DNA from: Phellopilus nigrolimitatus
Lineage: Eukaryota; Basidiomycota; Agaricomycetes; Hymenochaetales; Hymenochaetaceae
Direction: 5' to 3'
Length of the DNA stretch: 64,000 bases
Assembly: GCA_021029095.1 (NCBI GenBank)
Contig: JAJOHG010000007.1
Coordinates: forward strand, 1 to 64,000
Shown: positions 21,138 through 31,554 of the stretch, in pieces
How positions within the stretch are numbered: position 1 is the first letter of the stretch
Layout of the letters: every line of letters starts with the position of its first letter
Notes under the pieces: model-generated
What the model was told of the DNA's origin: nothing
What the model saw: only the letters and a program-made list of their open reading frames with translations
Databases searched by the model: none
Made by a program: the position numbers and the translations under genes

Positions 21138-22154
21138 ATGACGCCCCCTCGCCCCCCGACGCCCTCGTGGCCCTCACTCTACGACCCCGTCGTCGAGCTG
21201 CACCCCATCGCCCACCGCGCCCCCGTGCAGCCGGCCGGCGCCTACCTCTACGCCCCCAACGGTGAGTGAAAGAGTGAGGTCATCCGCCCTACAAGCTCCG
21301 CGCGGTTCCTCCGATCCCCTCGTCCCATGCCCGTCCCCCTTCCCACCGCTCCGCCGTCCATCTGACTCGCCGAGCCCGCGAAATGAAGCCGCGCGCTGAA
21401 TGGGCTGACTGGCCGAGCCGAACGACGCAAACAGACGCACGCTGATTACCCGCACACGCACAGACGTCTTCCGCTTCACATTCTACTGGACGCTCGTCTT
21501 CTACGTCCCGCTCTTCGCCCTCTGCGGCGCCCTCGCCTTCCTCAACATCGCCTGCGCGCCGACGCCACGCCACGCCGCCCGCGCCCTCCCCTTCGCCCAC
21601 GCGGGCACGGGCTCGCCGCCCCCCGAGGCGCACCCGCTGGCGCTCACCACCTTCAGCTCCGCCGCCTCGCCCACCTCAGCGACGCCCTTCGCCCCCGCCC
21701 TCGGACCCTCACCGTACCGCACGCGCGCGTCGTCGGCGGCGGCGGGCCCGCGCCGCACGCCGCCCAAGCTCAACCCCCACCGCACGCGCGCCGCGTACGC
21801 GCTGCTCGTGCTCCTCGCCTTCCTCGCCGCGGGCCTCCTCGGTGCGGCCCTCGGCTCCGCCGTGCTCGGCTACGTGCTCGCCGCGCTCTACAAGGCCGGC
21901 CGCTTCCACATGTCGACGTGCGTGCGCTCCCTCCCTCGTCTCCCTTTGTTTTAATTTTGCGTTTTTGCACTCGGTTTGGGCTGACGGGCTGCCGTTTGCG
22001 GGTTCGCAGGTGGATGCCGCCCATATTCGCGCTCGTCCAGACGCTCGTCGGAATCCTCGGGTGCGTGTCCCCCATTTCAGACGGCATGAAGTCATACATA
22101 CGTTCATCACTTCTCTTCCGCAGCGTTTACCCTTCCATCGTCGAGATCATGTGA
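21138..22154 (+). CDS. TMEM170-like three-pass membrane protein, intact copy
   Basis: Exons are 21138-21261, 21464-21917, 22010-22060 and 22124-22154. All are GT-AG and phases close to 219 residues. The N-terminus [17 protein letters not shown] is followed by a first membrane segment ([20 protein letters not shown]), a Pro/Ser-rich loop, a second long segment ([20 protein letters not shown]) and a short third one ([15 protein letters not shown]), ending YPSIVEIM. This order resembles the TMEM170 family of ER and nuclear-envelope proteins; that assignment is from memory of the family pattern. The gene is convergent with the gutted ADE1 at 22473-22784. Only this copy keeps its coding region. 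Confidence 0.7.
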
Positions 22155-22470
22155 AGATTACCCGTCCGCTCTCTCTTCTCTGCATTGCTTTCCCTCTCTT
22201 TGCTCTCACTCACATCCGCGTCCCTCGGTAGTTACTCGCATTGCAAATTCTTCCTCATCATCTCTTCCTATCCGATCTTAACTTAAGCTATGGTGCGAAC
22301 GTTACTGTACTCGCTGCGATGCCCTTCAGAGCATCCATAATCAATCTCTAAAAATTGCAAGGAGCCGTCGACCCGACCTGCAGCGTGCCGTTACGCCCGT
22401 CGCATTATCCGCAACTGAACTGGGAACCGTTCCATATCCGCGCAATCTGCAAACATCTTACAAGCACACA
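22155..22470. repeat. ADE1/TMEM170 intergenic spacer, copy B
   Basis: Shared with 27671-27980 (same strand) and 8148-8400 (inverted). It includes CTTAAGCTATGGTGCGAACG and the GAACCGTTCCATATCCGCGC stretch. Confidence 0.75.
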
Positions 22471-22472
22471 CC

Positions 22473-22784
22473 TTACTTTGCGGGTTTTGAGTTTCCGGTT
22501 CGGTTTCGGTTGGCGGTTGCGTTGGGGGTTGCGTGCGAACGAGAAAACAGCACAGTTGAGAAACGCAGCGTGTGCAAACAGAAACAATAAAAATGAAGAC
22601 GTACGTTGTTCAGGACGACGTCGAACGCGGAGATGCGGTCGGTCGCGACGAAGAGCAGGTACGCGTCCGCGCCGTCTGCGACCTCGTACAGATCGCGCAC
22701 CTTCCCGCGCGAGACGAGGAGCAGCGTCGCGCTCTCGGGCAGCGGCGTCTGCGTGAGCGCGGCCGATGTCGGTGCGGAGGCCAT
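22473..22784 (-). pseudogene. ADE1 truncated to exon 1 and part of intron 1
   Basis: ATG at 22784. Exon 1 (22784-22605) encodes 60 residues nearly identical to intact ADE1, including RGKVRDLYE and [14 protein letters not shown]. Intron 1 begins normally, but after about 125 bp joins, near 22475-22485 (GCAAAGTAAG), to sequence corresponding to the 3' UTR of ADE1 at about 8195-8205. Exons 2-4 are absent, so the product lacks the whole catalytic core. The leader (CTGAATCGGAACACCACC) is conserved, so a transcript may still be made. Confidence 0.85.
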
Positions 22785-23215
22785 GGTGGTGTTCCGATTC
22801 AGAGAAACTGCACATGAAAATAAAACAAAATAAAAAATTGGGTGTAGGAGATAAGATTAGATCGCGGTTGGCTGTGGTTCACGCCGCAACCATCTTTGAA
22901 ATGCAAAGGTGGACGACGGCTCGCAGTGGCGTTTGCGGATTCATATCCTGCCGAAGTAAGCTAGTCGCCGTGCGATACGAAGGAAGCAGATATGTTACGG
23001 CCCTTTCCTATGTCTCAGATTCTCCTCGTTACCCTCGGACAGACAATTGACACAATGCAGGGTCAGACATTCTCTTGTGAACGACTCGCCCAAGTTGCCT
23101 CGCACGTCCTGCACGAATATAAGTATCAGAACGATTTTTTTTTTTCGAATACAAAATCTATTAAAAGTTGTGTTCGAAGCGGGTCTCGAATACTCATCAG
23201 GAAAACGCCCCCCTG
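22785..23215 (-). repeat. ADE1 upstream region and F-box tail, copy B
   Basis: The minus strand matches 6210-6740: the ADE1 leader and GATCTAATCTTATCTCC, then GTCTGTCCGAGGGTAACGAG and the tail of the F-box gene, ending near 23205. It lacks the MITE present at 6382-6526, so it shows the empty site. It confirms the ancestral order F-box, ADE1, TMEM170. Confidence 0.7.
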
Positions 23216-23283
23216 TCAAATCCTGTCAAATGTAGTCAGAACTGCTTCAATTTCTTCAATTTGCTTCAATTTGCTTTCAATCA

Positions 23284-23410
23284 CATGGATTTGAAGGATT
23301 TGAAGGCTTTGAAGGATTTGAAGGACAGGCTTGCCGGTACCCCGCCAGTCCTTCAAATCCTTCAAATCCTTCAAGTTCTTCAGATTCTTCAGATTCTTCA
23401 GATTCTTCAA
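23284..23410. repeat. Inverted 9-nt tandem repeats
   Basis: TTTGAAGGA-type units (23284-23326) are followed 20 bp later by the complementary TCCTTCAAA / TTCTTCAGA units (23346-23408). The two blocks can fold back on each other. No coding role. Confidence 0.7.
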
Positions 23411-23639
23411 ATCTTGCCACGATATTACAATGTAAATCAATTTTACTTACGAAAAACAATTGCATGGACCGGGTTCGAACACACAACAAACACAAACCAA
23501 ATGCAAAATCACAACCATTATACTATAATGCTTTTCTTCTCACTCAAATATATTATACTATGATCGCTACTCGCTGTAGCATCCGAGCCATGGTGCGACA
23601 GCATTTGTCTAAGTCCATCCTGACCGGCCCTGAACACCA

Positions 23640-24830
23640 TCGAGCCGGCCCTACACCAAATTCAACATGCCACGTCAAAGCGCAAAAAATTATTCTATGT
23701 CTCTTTCTTTTCCAACATCACTTGGGCTGCAACATCACGAGGTTGTGCGCGAGGAGCGCAATGAGGAGAACCACACAAAGGCTGACGGCTGGTGCGGGAT
23801 GCCAATAGCTGTCGGCACGCTCGAGGAGATCATCGACTACGACCATGCGATCATCTCGACGTCGTTCGGCCCGAGTTCTACATGGTGAGCATGAGCTTCG
23901 TCGACAAGGACCGCCTCGAGCCCGGCTGCTCTGTCCTGCTCCACCACAAGACGCAGGCGATCATCGGCATGCTGCAGGACGACATGGACCCCATGGTGAG
24001 CGTGATGAAGTTCGACAAGGCGCCGACGGAGCTACGCAGACGTCAATGACCTCGACCAGCGGATCCAGTAAATTAAGGTGTGCAGCACGTTGCTCGTGAG
24101 TGCCACAGAATGCTGCTCACGTTTTTCTTGCAGAAGCGGTCGAGCTCCCGCTCGCACACCCAAGCTGTATGTAAGCATCTGGCCGCCCAAGGGCGTCATT
24201 CTATACGGCATGCCCGGGATGAGCAAGATACTCCTCGCAAAGGCCATCGCGAACCAGCTGTCTGCGACGTTCCTGCCCGTTCCTGCGCGTTGTTGGTTCC
24301 GAACTCATTCAAAAGTACCTCGGCGACGTGCCGAAACTGGTGCAGGAGCTGTTCTGTTCGGTCGAGGAGCACGCACCGAGCATCGCTTTTCATCGATGAG
24401 AGACTGATACTATTGGCACAAAACGGTGAGATCGCACGCAGTCTTCTGCATGCATGCTATTGTGTACTGAAGCAGCTTTTGCAGCTGCGAGTCGACTTCT
24501 GGCGGCGAGCGTGAGATCTAGTACACCATGCTCGACTGCTGAATCAGCTGGACGGTTTCGACACGCGTGGCGACGTCAAAGTCATCATGGCCACGAACTG
24601 CGCCGAGTCGCTCGACCCCGCGCTCATCTATCCCGGCCGTATAGACCGGACGATCGAGTTCCCGCTGCCCAACGTGAAGACAAAGCGGCACATCTTCAAG
24701 TGCGTTTCTTTTCTTTTCTTTCTAGCTATGTGTATCCACGCGTGCTGAGCAACGCACACTTAGACTCCACACGTCGCAGATGAGCCTGAGCGAGGACGTC
24801 AGGCTGCGGGTGCACTATGCCATCAGCCCA
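23640..24830 (+). pseudogene. RPT2 (26S proteasome ATPase) pseudogene fragment with introns
   Basis: Broken frames match Rpt2, an AAA ATPase of the proteasome base: [56 protein letters not shown] (Walker A with GTGKT changed to GMSKI), [42 protein letters not shown] and [14 protein letters not shown]. It contains an in-frame stop after the IQ near 24070, several frameshifts, and a damaged Walker A lysine context. Two intron-like gaps remain (about 24425-24487 and 24702-24762), so it arose by DNA-level duplication, not retroposition. The N-terminal and C-terminal parts are missing. Confidence 0.8.
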
Positions 24831-25078
24831 TTGCATCCTACCTCGCCCGGGCTGAAGCAATCCCCGTTTCTTCGCATTTTTTTAAACTGTAGTCTCACAG
24901 TATTTTTAGATGTAGTAACTCTTGTATTGTACAGTTTTTTTTCCCCCTAATTTCAAGTACTTCACTATAATATGTGCCCGATGAGACCTGTTAGATTGCC
25001 TTCAACTCCGCATAGTGGGGAAATGCATTCTATAGTGAGGTAAAGTTGCAAACATAAGCAAATCTGCGGCCGTTTTAC
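24831..25078. repeat. Spacer and F-box 5' flank remnant
   Basis: The last part (AAAGTTGCAAACATAAGC at about 25042) matches the F-box upstream regions at 30300 and 42000. It is the left flank of the element inserted at 25080. Confidence 0.55.
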
Positions 25079-25239
25079 TAGGGTCATTAGGGACCTTCAA
25101 GGTAGAAACGAAACGCGTTTCCGTTTCACTTTCTGCCCTAATTAGGCAGGAGCCATTTCTCACATAAGCCTTGCGTCATCATTGTGTCACATTTGGTCAC
25201 AATTGCCTTTTGCAGCAATGATGGTGTTACCTGTACTTC

Positions 25240-25731
25240 GTGCAAAATCTACAAACTTTGCTCCGTGTGCCTGCACTACCCACTATGCCACAGGAAAGCC
25301 ATCGCAATCAGGTTACCCATGCATATATGCTACACATGATGATCCGTGACTCTGTCCGCCACCCATCTGGGCTTAGTGTTGTAGATCTATGCAATCAGCT
25401 TAGGACAGATCTTGAAACCTTCAGGCTCATCAGGGATACTCGCTATCTAAAGCCAAGGGATCCAGTACCAAAAGCTGGGAATATCCATTTTGCTTGGGAA
25501 TATGCCAAAAGCCCCAATGACCATCACCGATTCCAACACATGCTCTGGGTCTCCCCCTATACTTTCCAGGTCATACTGGAACTCATCAAAGATCATCCTG
25601 TCTTCCAGAATAACTCCAATATACCCCAGACTCCTGTCGACTATCAGCTTGCAGTTACACTTTTTCAGATGGCAGCAGAGACTATGCTGGATGGTATTCA
25701 TCTGCAGGTTTTCAGCTTAATCTTTGTCTAG
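25240..25731 (+). pseudogene. N-terminal fragment of a Harbinger/DDE-type transposase
   Basis: An open frame of about 163 residues: RDTRYLKPRDPVPKAGNI, HHRFQHMLWVSPYTFQVILE and PQTPVDYQLAVTLFQM. The run of a helical segment, then HPVFQN, then P-V-x-x-QLAV-LF resembles the region before the catalytic core of HARBI1-like fungal transposases. The DDE core is absent: the frame ends soon after, and nothing downstream continues it. The family call is from pattern memory and is moderate. Confidence 0.5.
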
Positions 25732-26102
25732 AGAATTTTGTCTGAAGATTTGGTAGGGTTTCTCTTTTTGTTGTTAAATCTCAAGGCTATATTTTGACTG
25801 GTTACTGTACGCACAATGAAGGCAAAATCAGGGAAATGATAGCTTTATAGAGAGATCATTCAGGGTGTCATGAGTGTCATTGAGAAAGAAAAAAGTTATC
25901 TGGAAAGGGAGGGGGGGGGGGGGAAGGATCTATTCTGCAAGAGGTCACTTGGAAATTGACAGACCAATTTTTTTGAAAGGTCAGAAGCTCCCTAAAGTTA
26001 TTTAAATATGCTGGAAATATCTTGCAGAATCATAACAAGCTCAGAGGATGCCGAAGAGAGTCGAAAAGCAGAATATAATTCAATATATGTAGCATATATG
26101 CA

Positions 26103-26272
26103 GGTGTGTGACGGCCTGTGACTCAGGTATATAAGCTGAAGTAATTCTTACCTTTCTGGGCAGCCGATAGGAGTGGAATGTTCAAAGTACATTCCGTTCC
26201 TGTCGGCTACCAAAGAAAGAAATGGTTACTTCAGCTTATATCCCTGAGTCACAAATGGTCACACACCCGCCG
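26103..26272. repeat. Palindrome of element ends
   Basis: Arms of about 78 bp (GTGTGTGAC...GGAATG and its inverse) flank a spacer of under 15 bp. The inner part (CTTTCTGGGCAGCCGATAGG) matches the terminal region at 27240-27262, so this may be two element ends meeting head to head. Confidence 0.65.
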
Positions 26273-26297
26273 CTTGCACTGTGGCGGCGACAATGGC

Positions 26298-26586
26298 GCA
26301 TATACACATGGACGTAGAAAGTCGTGGTGATCGACATAGACATCCAAAAAAAGAAATATATCCCTAGACCTGTTTATTTCTTACATTTTTCTTTGAGGCA
26401 GCCCGAGGAAGACTGTCTACTATCAACGGGACGCTTTTTTGTGTAAACCAGGTCGAGTTCAGGTCAAGTTCCAGGCATTGAAGGTAGAATGTGGAGGATT
26501 TGAACGTTATCTACAGTGATGCAAATCTACTTCCTGATTTGGAAGCAAATGTCGATCACCACGACTTTCTACATCCATGTGTATGC
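26298..26586. repeat. Inverted repeat with 38-bp arms
   Basis: 26298-26337 (CATATACACATGGACGTAGA...) is inverted at 26549-26586. The spacer is about 210 bp. No gene inside. Confidence 0.65.
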
Positions 26587-27307
26587 ATCTTCTCAACACT
26601 CTTTACCAACAAAGTTCACTAGAACCCAACAAATATATCTCAGCATCTGTCATAGATTTGGATGCTTTTGTCCTAATGGGGTGTTCCGGATGTTTCCTTA
26701 TGTGCATCAATTTCGAAACCGACACCTTTTGCAAAACATGTTTTGTCCCTTTGCACATAATACAACTTTTTCTTGACAAACACTTGCCATACTCATAATT
26801 ACTACTTCTGTGGTGCTGTACTTCTAATCTCTACAAAGGAATGGTCAATGGTCTTGTTGTGCCCAAATAGTTAAAATGCATGCTCCAGCCTTGGGGTTTC
26901 ACAAACAATAAAAATACTGAAACTTCATAAAACAGTCAGAGAAAGATTTGATACATACACAAAATACATCCAGCATGTCCATCTAGCATGTCAATGCATT
27001 GTAGTCAAAGAGTGAGCTAGGAAATTAAACCCGGTTGCTCAAGAGGGTTCAACCACCATCATTGGATTTGACAGTGCTATATGTTTTATTTTACTCTCAG
27101 AAGCTCATAATATATAATACATCTCAGATAATGTCTTTAATTTTCAAAAGCTGAAGCAAAGAGTGGTTGAGGCTAGATCAGTGAAAATTTGGAATGACAA
27201 GCAAGATGTAACGCCGCTAGCACTATGCTGAATAATCCCTTCCTTTCTGGGTAGCCGACAGGAACGGAACGTCGTTCCGTTCCTACTTTGAACGCCCCTA
27301 ATGACCC

Positions 27308-27500
27308 TACTTACAACATTGATAGCCTGCAAATATAGTGCGCCTAGCATGCCTAAATTGCTTTTGACAGAGGATCCAATTTTTAGACGGTCGTTTAAGG
27401 ATTGAATTTGGGGATTTGGGACTGATTCATCGATGATCATCAATGATCACTAGGGAACGGAGCATGCTAAGGTCGTTTTCACTGCTCATTAGTGAATCAT
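27308..27500 (-). repeat. F-box upstream region, right part
   Basis: Matches 8600-8740 in inverted orientation (GCGCCTAGCATGCCTAAATT and TGATTCATCGATGATCATCA). It continues the F-box 5' flank interrupted by the element at 25080-27307. Confidence 0.65.
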
Positions 27501-27672
27501 CGAATCGCGAGGCCCCGGACGGCTCGCGAGAACACCGCGCAAAATCGAAAAAAGAGAAAAAAAAAAAAAAGAGAGAGAAGAAGACACGACGCGGCGAGTT
27601 CGGCCCCGTCATCCCGACACGTGACGTATCTCTCCTCTCCTTCTGCTCGTCAAGATCGTGTGAAGATTACCC
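27500..27672 (+). pseudogene. TMEM170-like gene reduced to promoter plus stop codon, copy C
   Basis: The promoter (CCCCGGACGGCTCGCGAGAA, purine tract, CCCGACACGTGACGTATCTC) runs to about 27645 and then joins directly to CGTCAAGATCGTGTGAAGAT, the counterpart of the last codons and stop of the intact gene at 22137-22157. The breakpoints differ from copy A at 8380-8600, so the two coding deletions are independent. Confidence 0.75.
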
Positions 27673-28463
27673 GTCCGCTCTCCTCCTTTGCATTGCTTTC
27701 CCTCTCTTTGCTCTCACTCGCATCCGCGTCCCTCGGTAGTTACTCGCATTGCGGACTCTTCCTCATCATCTCTTCCTATCCGATCTTAACTTAAGCTATG
27801 GTGCGAACGTTACTGTACTCGCTGCGATGCCCTTCAGAGCATCGATAATCAATCTCTCGACATTGCAGGAAGCTGTCGACCCGCCCTGCTGCGTGTCGTA
27901 ACGACCGTCGCATTATCCGCAACTGACACTGAGAACCGTTCCATATGCGCGCAATCTGTATACATCCTACAAGCGCACAGATTTCGCTTTCGGCAGCTTC
28001 TTTTAAAATCTGCCCCGGTTGCAGAGGCTTTGTGATGCTTACTTTTGCATTCAATATCAAGTGTGCGATTATTGGGCTTTTTAGGCCGCAAAAGATTCAA
28101 AATTTGCCCACGAAACATAGGAAGTGGCCGTAACAAACCGTCTGCTATCACTTCCACGCATTCATTTCCTCCGTATCGTACCAGAAGGCGACCAGCCTAC
28201 TTGGTAGAGCAGGGGGTCGGGCACACCTTTGAGAGCGATTCGCCCGAGTCATGATTTCCTCGCACAGGTGGACACATCCTGCGTTGATATAAGTATCAGA
28301 ACGATCCTGTTTATTTCCGTGTACGAAATCTATTAAAAGTTGTATTCGAAGCGGGTCTCGAATACTGTACTCTATTCGACAAGATAATATACCGACGAGA
28401 GCACCTCCTTGCAAAACTCGTTGACTGTATGCTAGGCACTTGCAAAGGATATCATTCCCAAGC
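27673..28463. repeat. Intergenic spacer joined to F-box tail, ADE1 absent
   Basis: 27673-27980 matches the ADE1/TMEM170 spacer. From about 27981 it matches the inverted tail of F-box copy 2 (10651-11140). No ADE1 coding sequence lies between them, so this block has lost both genes. Confidence 0.75.
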
Positions 28464-30191
28464 TTAAGAGCCAAACCGCGCGACCCTCAACAGGGCGTCT
28501 GACCCAATCAACACTGCACTGCTGACTGGCTCTACCGACATGACCATCGGTTCATTTTCCTCATCAAATACCGAGTCCTCTATCCCCGGAATTTGACCAT
28601 AACCCACCGGCTGTTTGTCCTTGCAGAAAAGCTCGTAGCAATAAACGTTCGGGCCATACCGCGCAAACATGCGCCCTGCATTTGTGATGTCATACTTAAG
28701 TTCAAGCGGGTCTCGGGATTGTTGTGTCAGGATTGCACGGTCTTCTGAAACCAACGAAAGGTCCGGGGCTGCCACTGCCCTCCGAGCCGCACCAACAGCA
28801 TGCCCTGAAAGCTGGATTCGGTACGATAACAGGTACTGTGAGTCATCTTCCAGCTTTTCGTATGCAGCAACAAATATCTCCGCAATCCCAGGGTTATTTG
28901 TCCTTGTCTTTGGGTACCATGCAGGCGTGAATGCATGCATCCCGAGGAACACGCGCTCTGTAGCCTTATCTGACTGGTTTGGGAGTCTTAAGCGTATAAC
29001 ATCTCGATTATTCTCTCCAGAAAAAGAGTATTTAACGCATCTCCACTGAGCCCAATTACTGTGGTGTCGAACATTTGTCCACTTTCCGTCAAGTGAGGAG
29101 ATTGATATGGCAACAACCTTGAGGTCTTCGTCTTCAGCTTTTAATACAATGACGATGTGATGGTTTTCAACAAGCGACTGTGTCAGCAATTATATTTGCA
29201 CATAAAAGTCATCATGATTAGTGATACTTGAATTGCGAGAATGCAGAATCCAAATGAAGAAATGTACTTACAGCGGTGTTCACGCGACGGTGGTAATCAA
29301 GTTTGACTGCCTCAGATTTCTTCCAATTGAACAGGATTATCTGATTTTGTGGTGTGAAAAGTACCATGACAAGCTCGCCTCTGACCATGAGTTAAGGGGA
29401 CAAGAAAGAACTGGGAACGCCACACTTAAAGACACATGTGCCCTTCTGTGACGCGAAATCAAATTTATACACACAGACAAACCTGGTGAGAGCAGAATAA
29501 GCTTGACAGGTTTGATACGATACTCTTCAACCAATAGTACTCACCTTTCCGAGTCCATTAGATTTGAAAACTTGGTTGCAATAATGAGAACCTTCCCTCC
29601 CTGCAGAAGCTCGAAGTCAAATCTATCGCAGATGCGGAAATTAGCATGTGGTGGCTCGGCAACCCACACACGAGTGGAATGCTCAAACGACCAGAGTTGT
29701 AGGCTCCTCCGTTCACAAGGAGTGCATAGCGCCCACCCGGCAGAAGCCGAGGCCGCATGGAGGCAGTCCACTCATCACTGTCTCCATGGTTAAGTTGTGT
29801 ATGTGGTGTTATACGTAGTGATGCTTCCTGAGCATATCTCTTGTCCTTGCCAGACTTTCGCCATCTGTGTGAGGATCCAACAGCCTCTGCAACCTTGGAA
29901 TGCATTTGGTCTGCTGAAAGGCTATCTAGGCGATCATACGGAGTGATGTTGGGTGCCTGCGTGACATCCAGCTTCTGCAGAAGAGATTTCTGTACATCAC
30001 GGGAGTCGCAGAAATGCTTTGCCCTCTTGCATGCCTAAGTAGCACATTCATGAGTGATCTTTGTAAAAAGTAGGGTCCCAACATACTTGTCTCATGTGGG
30101 CGACATCTTTCGGATCGCAGTTGCTGATGACTTCAGTGAACGTTTCCAGAGGAAGGCTACAAAGGTCGCGTTTTTTTTCTTTGTTCGACAT
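28464..30191 (-). pseudogene. F-box family gene, copy 3, 1-nt frameshift
   Basis: Exon structure as in copy 2: exon 1 30191-30087, exon 2 from about 30036, exon 4 ending at 28464. The C-terminal 238 residues differ from copy 2 at only a few positions. In exon 2 near 29703 the run encoding VNGEDLQLW has lost one base (GGAGAAGACC became GGAGGAGCC), shifting the frame to a stop after about 45 codons. Everything else, including splice sites, is preserved, so the inactivation is recent or could be a sequence error. The first half of exon 2 resembles copy 1 more than copy 2. Confidence 0.8.
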
Positions 30192-30545
30192 GTTGGAGTA
30201 TTGAGAGAGGGAAAAGAAGAGTGTACCTAGAAGGCAGAAGTGCACATTGTATAAATATGAGGTGAATCTCGTTGGCACTTAAATCCGCGTAGTGAGGCAA
30301 AGTTGCAAACATAAGCTATTTTGCGATCGTTCGGAGACGCTAATAACTTTGAATTACTTACAACATTGGTAGCCTGCAAAATTAGTGCGCCTAGCATGTT
30401 TAAATTGCTTTTGACAGACGGTCGATTTGACGCATTTGGAAAGCCAGGACAGATATCATACTAGCATTAGGTAAATAATAATAATGAAAGCAAACAGTGA
30501 TACGACGGGCAGGTCGAAACTGATAAACTACAAGTTGATTTTGTC
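30192..30545 (-). repeat. 5' flank of F-box copy 3
   Basis: Matches 41890-42275: TAGTGCGCCTAGCATGT, then ACGGTCGATTTGACGCATTT. Similarity fades near CTACAAGTTGATTTT at 30530-30545. This gives one boundary of the duplicated unit. Confidence 0.65.
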
Positions 30546-30789
30546 CCGTGCTGTCATATTATGACGTTCAAAGGATACATTTAATAAATACCACAAAACT
30601 TGCGCACTTTTTGCTTTTTCGCACACATTCAACTTTTTCGCGAACTACGTCTTTTCACACACTTAGTTTATTGCGCATCAATATTTCAAAAAGCACAAAT
30701 ATACAAAAAAAAAAAAGAAACGCACACACACAACATTGGTAGATGTACTATGTAATGGCCTATCAAATTAACTCGTTGGGCTCCTTGTC
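30546..30789. other. AT-rich spacer
   Basis: No supported gene. Contains an A-rich run at 30705-30719. Confidence 0.4.
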
Positions 30790-31480
30790 GTGGAAGAAGT
30801 CTGAGACGAACTTCACGGAGTTTGAAGACGGCTGCACCGCGTCCCAGGCCCTGGTAGTGCAGCGGCGGAAGTACCACCGGCACAGCTCGCGCAGAGTACA
30901 GACAAAGCAGCATCGGCAACGCCCAGCAGTCGAGTTGTGCAGGTTGTACGCGTTGGACTCAGGCCGTTCTTGGCGGTGAAGCGCAAAGCCGCTTCCTCAT
31001 CCCCAGCTATAAGGAAAATAGTCAGAATTCCATATGGATGATAGAAATAAATGTTTGCTTACCCTTGTACTTCTCGGCATCGCTGACCATACACTCGACC
31101 CTTGCCGTTGGTGATCGTTGCGGTTCGACTTTTCCGGTCTTCTTGTCGAGGCGGACACGGTGAGGATACCGTTGGAGTCGATGTCAAAGGTGACCTCAAC
31201 ACCATGCAACGCAGGTGGGACTAGAACTTGCCGAAGAGGTTGTTGTCCTTCGTGCATGCACACTCGCCCTCGAAGATCTGGATAAGGACACCGGGCTAGC
31301 TGTTGATGAACGTCGAGAAGATTTCGGACGACTTCGTCGGGAAAACCGTGTTGCGCTTGATGAGCGCGATCATGACACCGCCGGCAGCCTCGATACTGAG
31401 CGAGAGCGGTGCGACATCGAGGAGAAGGAAGTCCTGAGTCTTCTCGGGAGTGTCACCAGTGGGAATGACAGGCCGATGCC
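30790..31480 (-). pseudogene. Cytosolic HSP70 pseudogene, 3' half
   Basis: Minus-strand pieces read [75 protein letters not shown] and GDEEAALRF. These are the end of the ATPase domain and the substrate-binding domain of an Ssa-type HSP70 chaperone. It is disabled by a stop before PGVLIQ, by one after GKF, and by frameshifts. An intron with GTAAGC and TTATAG ends remains near 31006-31063, so it is a duplicated gene fragment, not a processed copy. The first half of the gene is absent. Confidence 0.8.
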
Positions 31481-31554
31481 GACTTCCTTTTTACAGCACT
31501 GCCAGAGCAAACAAGAGAAGGATGGATCAAAAAACAGAATACGGGGAGGATGGC

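Larger units (their letters stand above)
25080..27307. mobile_element. Harbinger-like element, about 2.2 kb, decayed
   Basis: Inverted ends start AGGGTCATTAGGG on both sides (about 25080 and, inverted, to 27307), followed by a palindromic GAACG/CGTTC block. ACT occurs at both flanks, a 3-bp duplication as in PIF/Harbinger elements. The flanks are the two halves of the F-box upstream repeat, so the host site is recognisable. It carries one truncated frame (25240-25731) and internal palindromes at 26103-26272 and 26298-26586. No complete transposase, so non-autonomous. Confidence 0.6.

Noticed and set aside
20267..21265. 332-residue plus-strand protein
   Set aside because: It crosses the divergent promoter and reads antisense to the gene at 20607; composition-driven.
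23640..24830. Functional proteasome ATPase
   Set aside because: Walker A is altered, with several frameshifts and a stop; both ends are missing.
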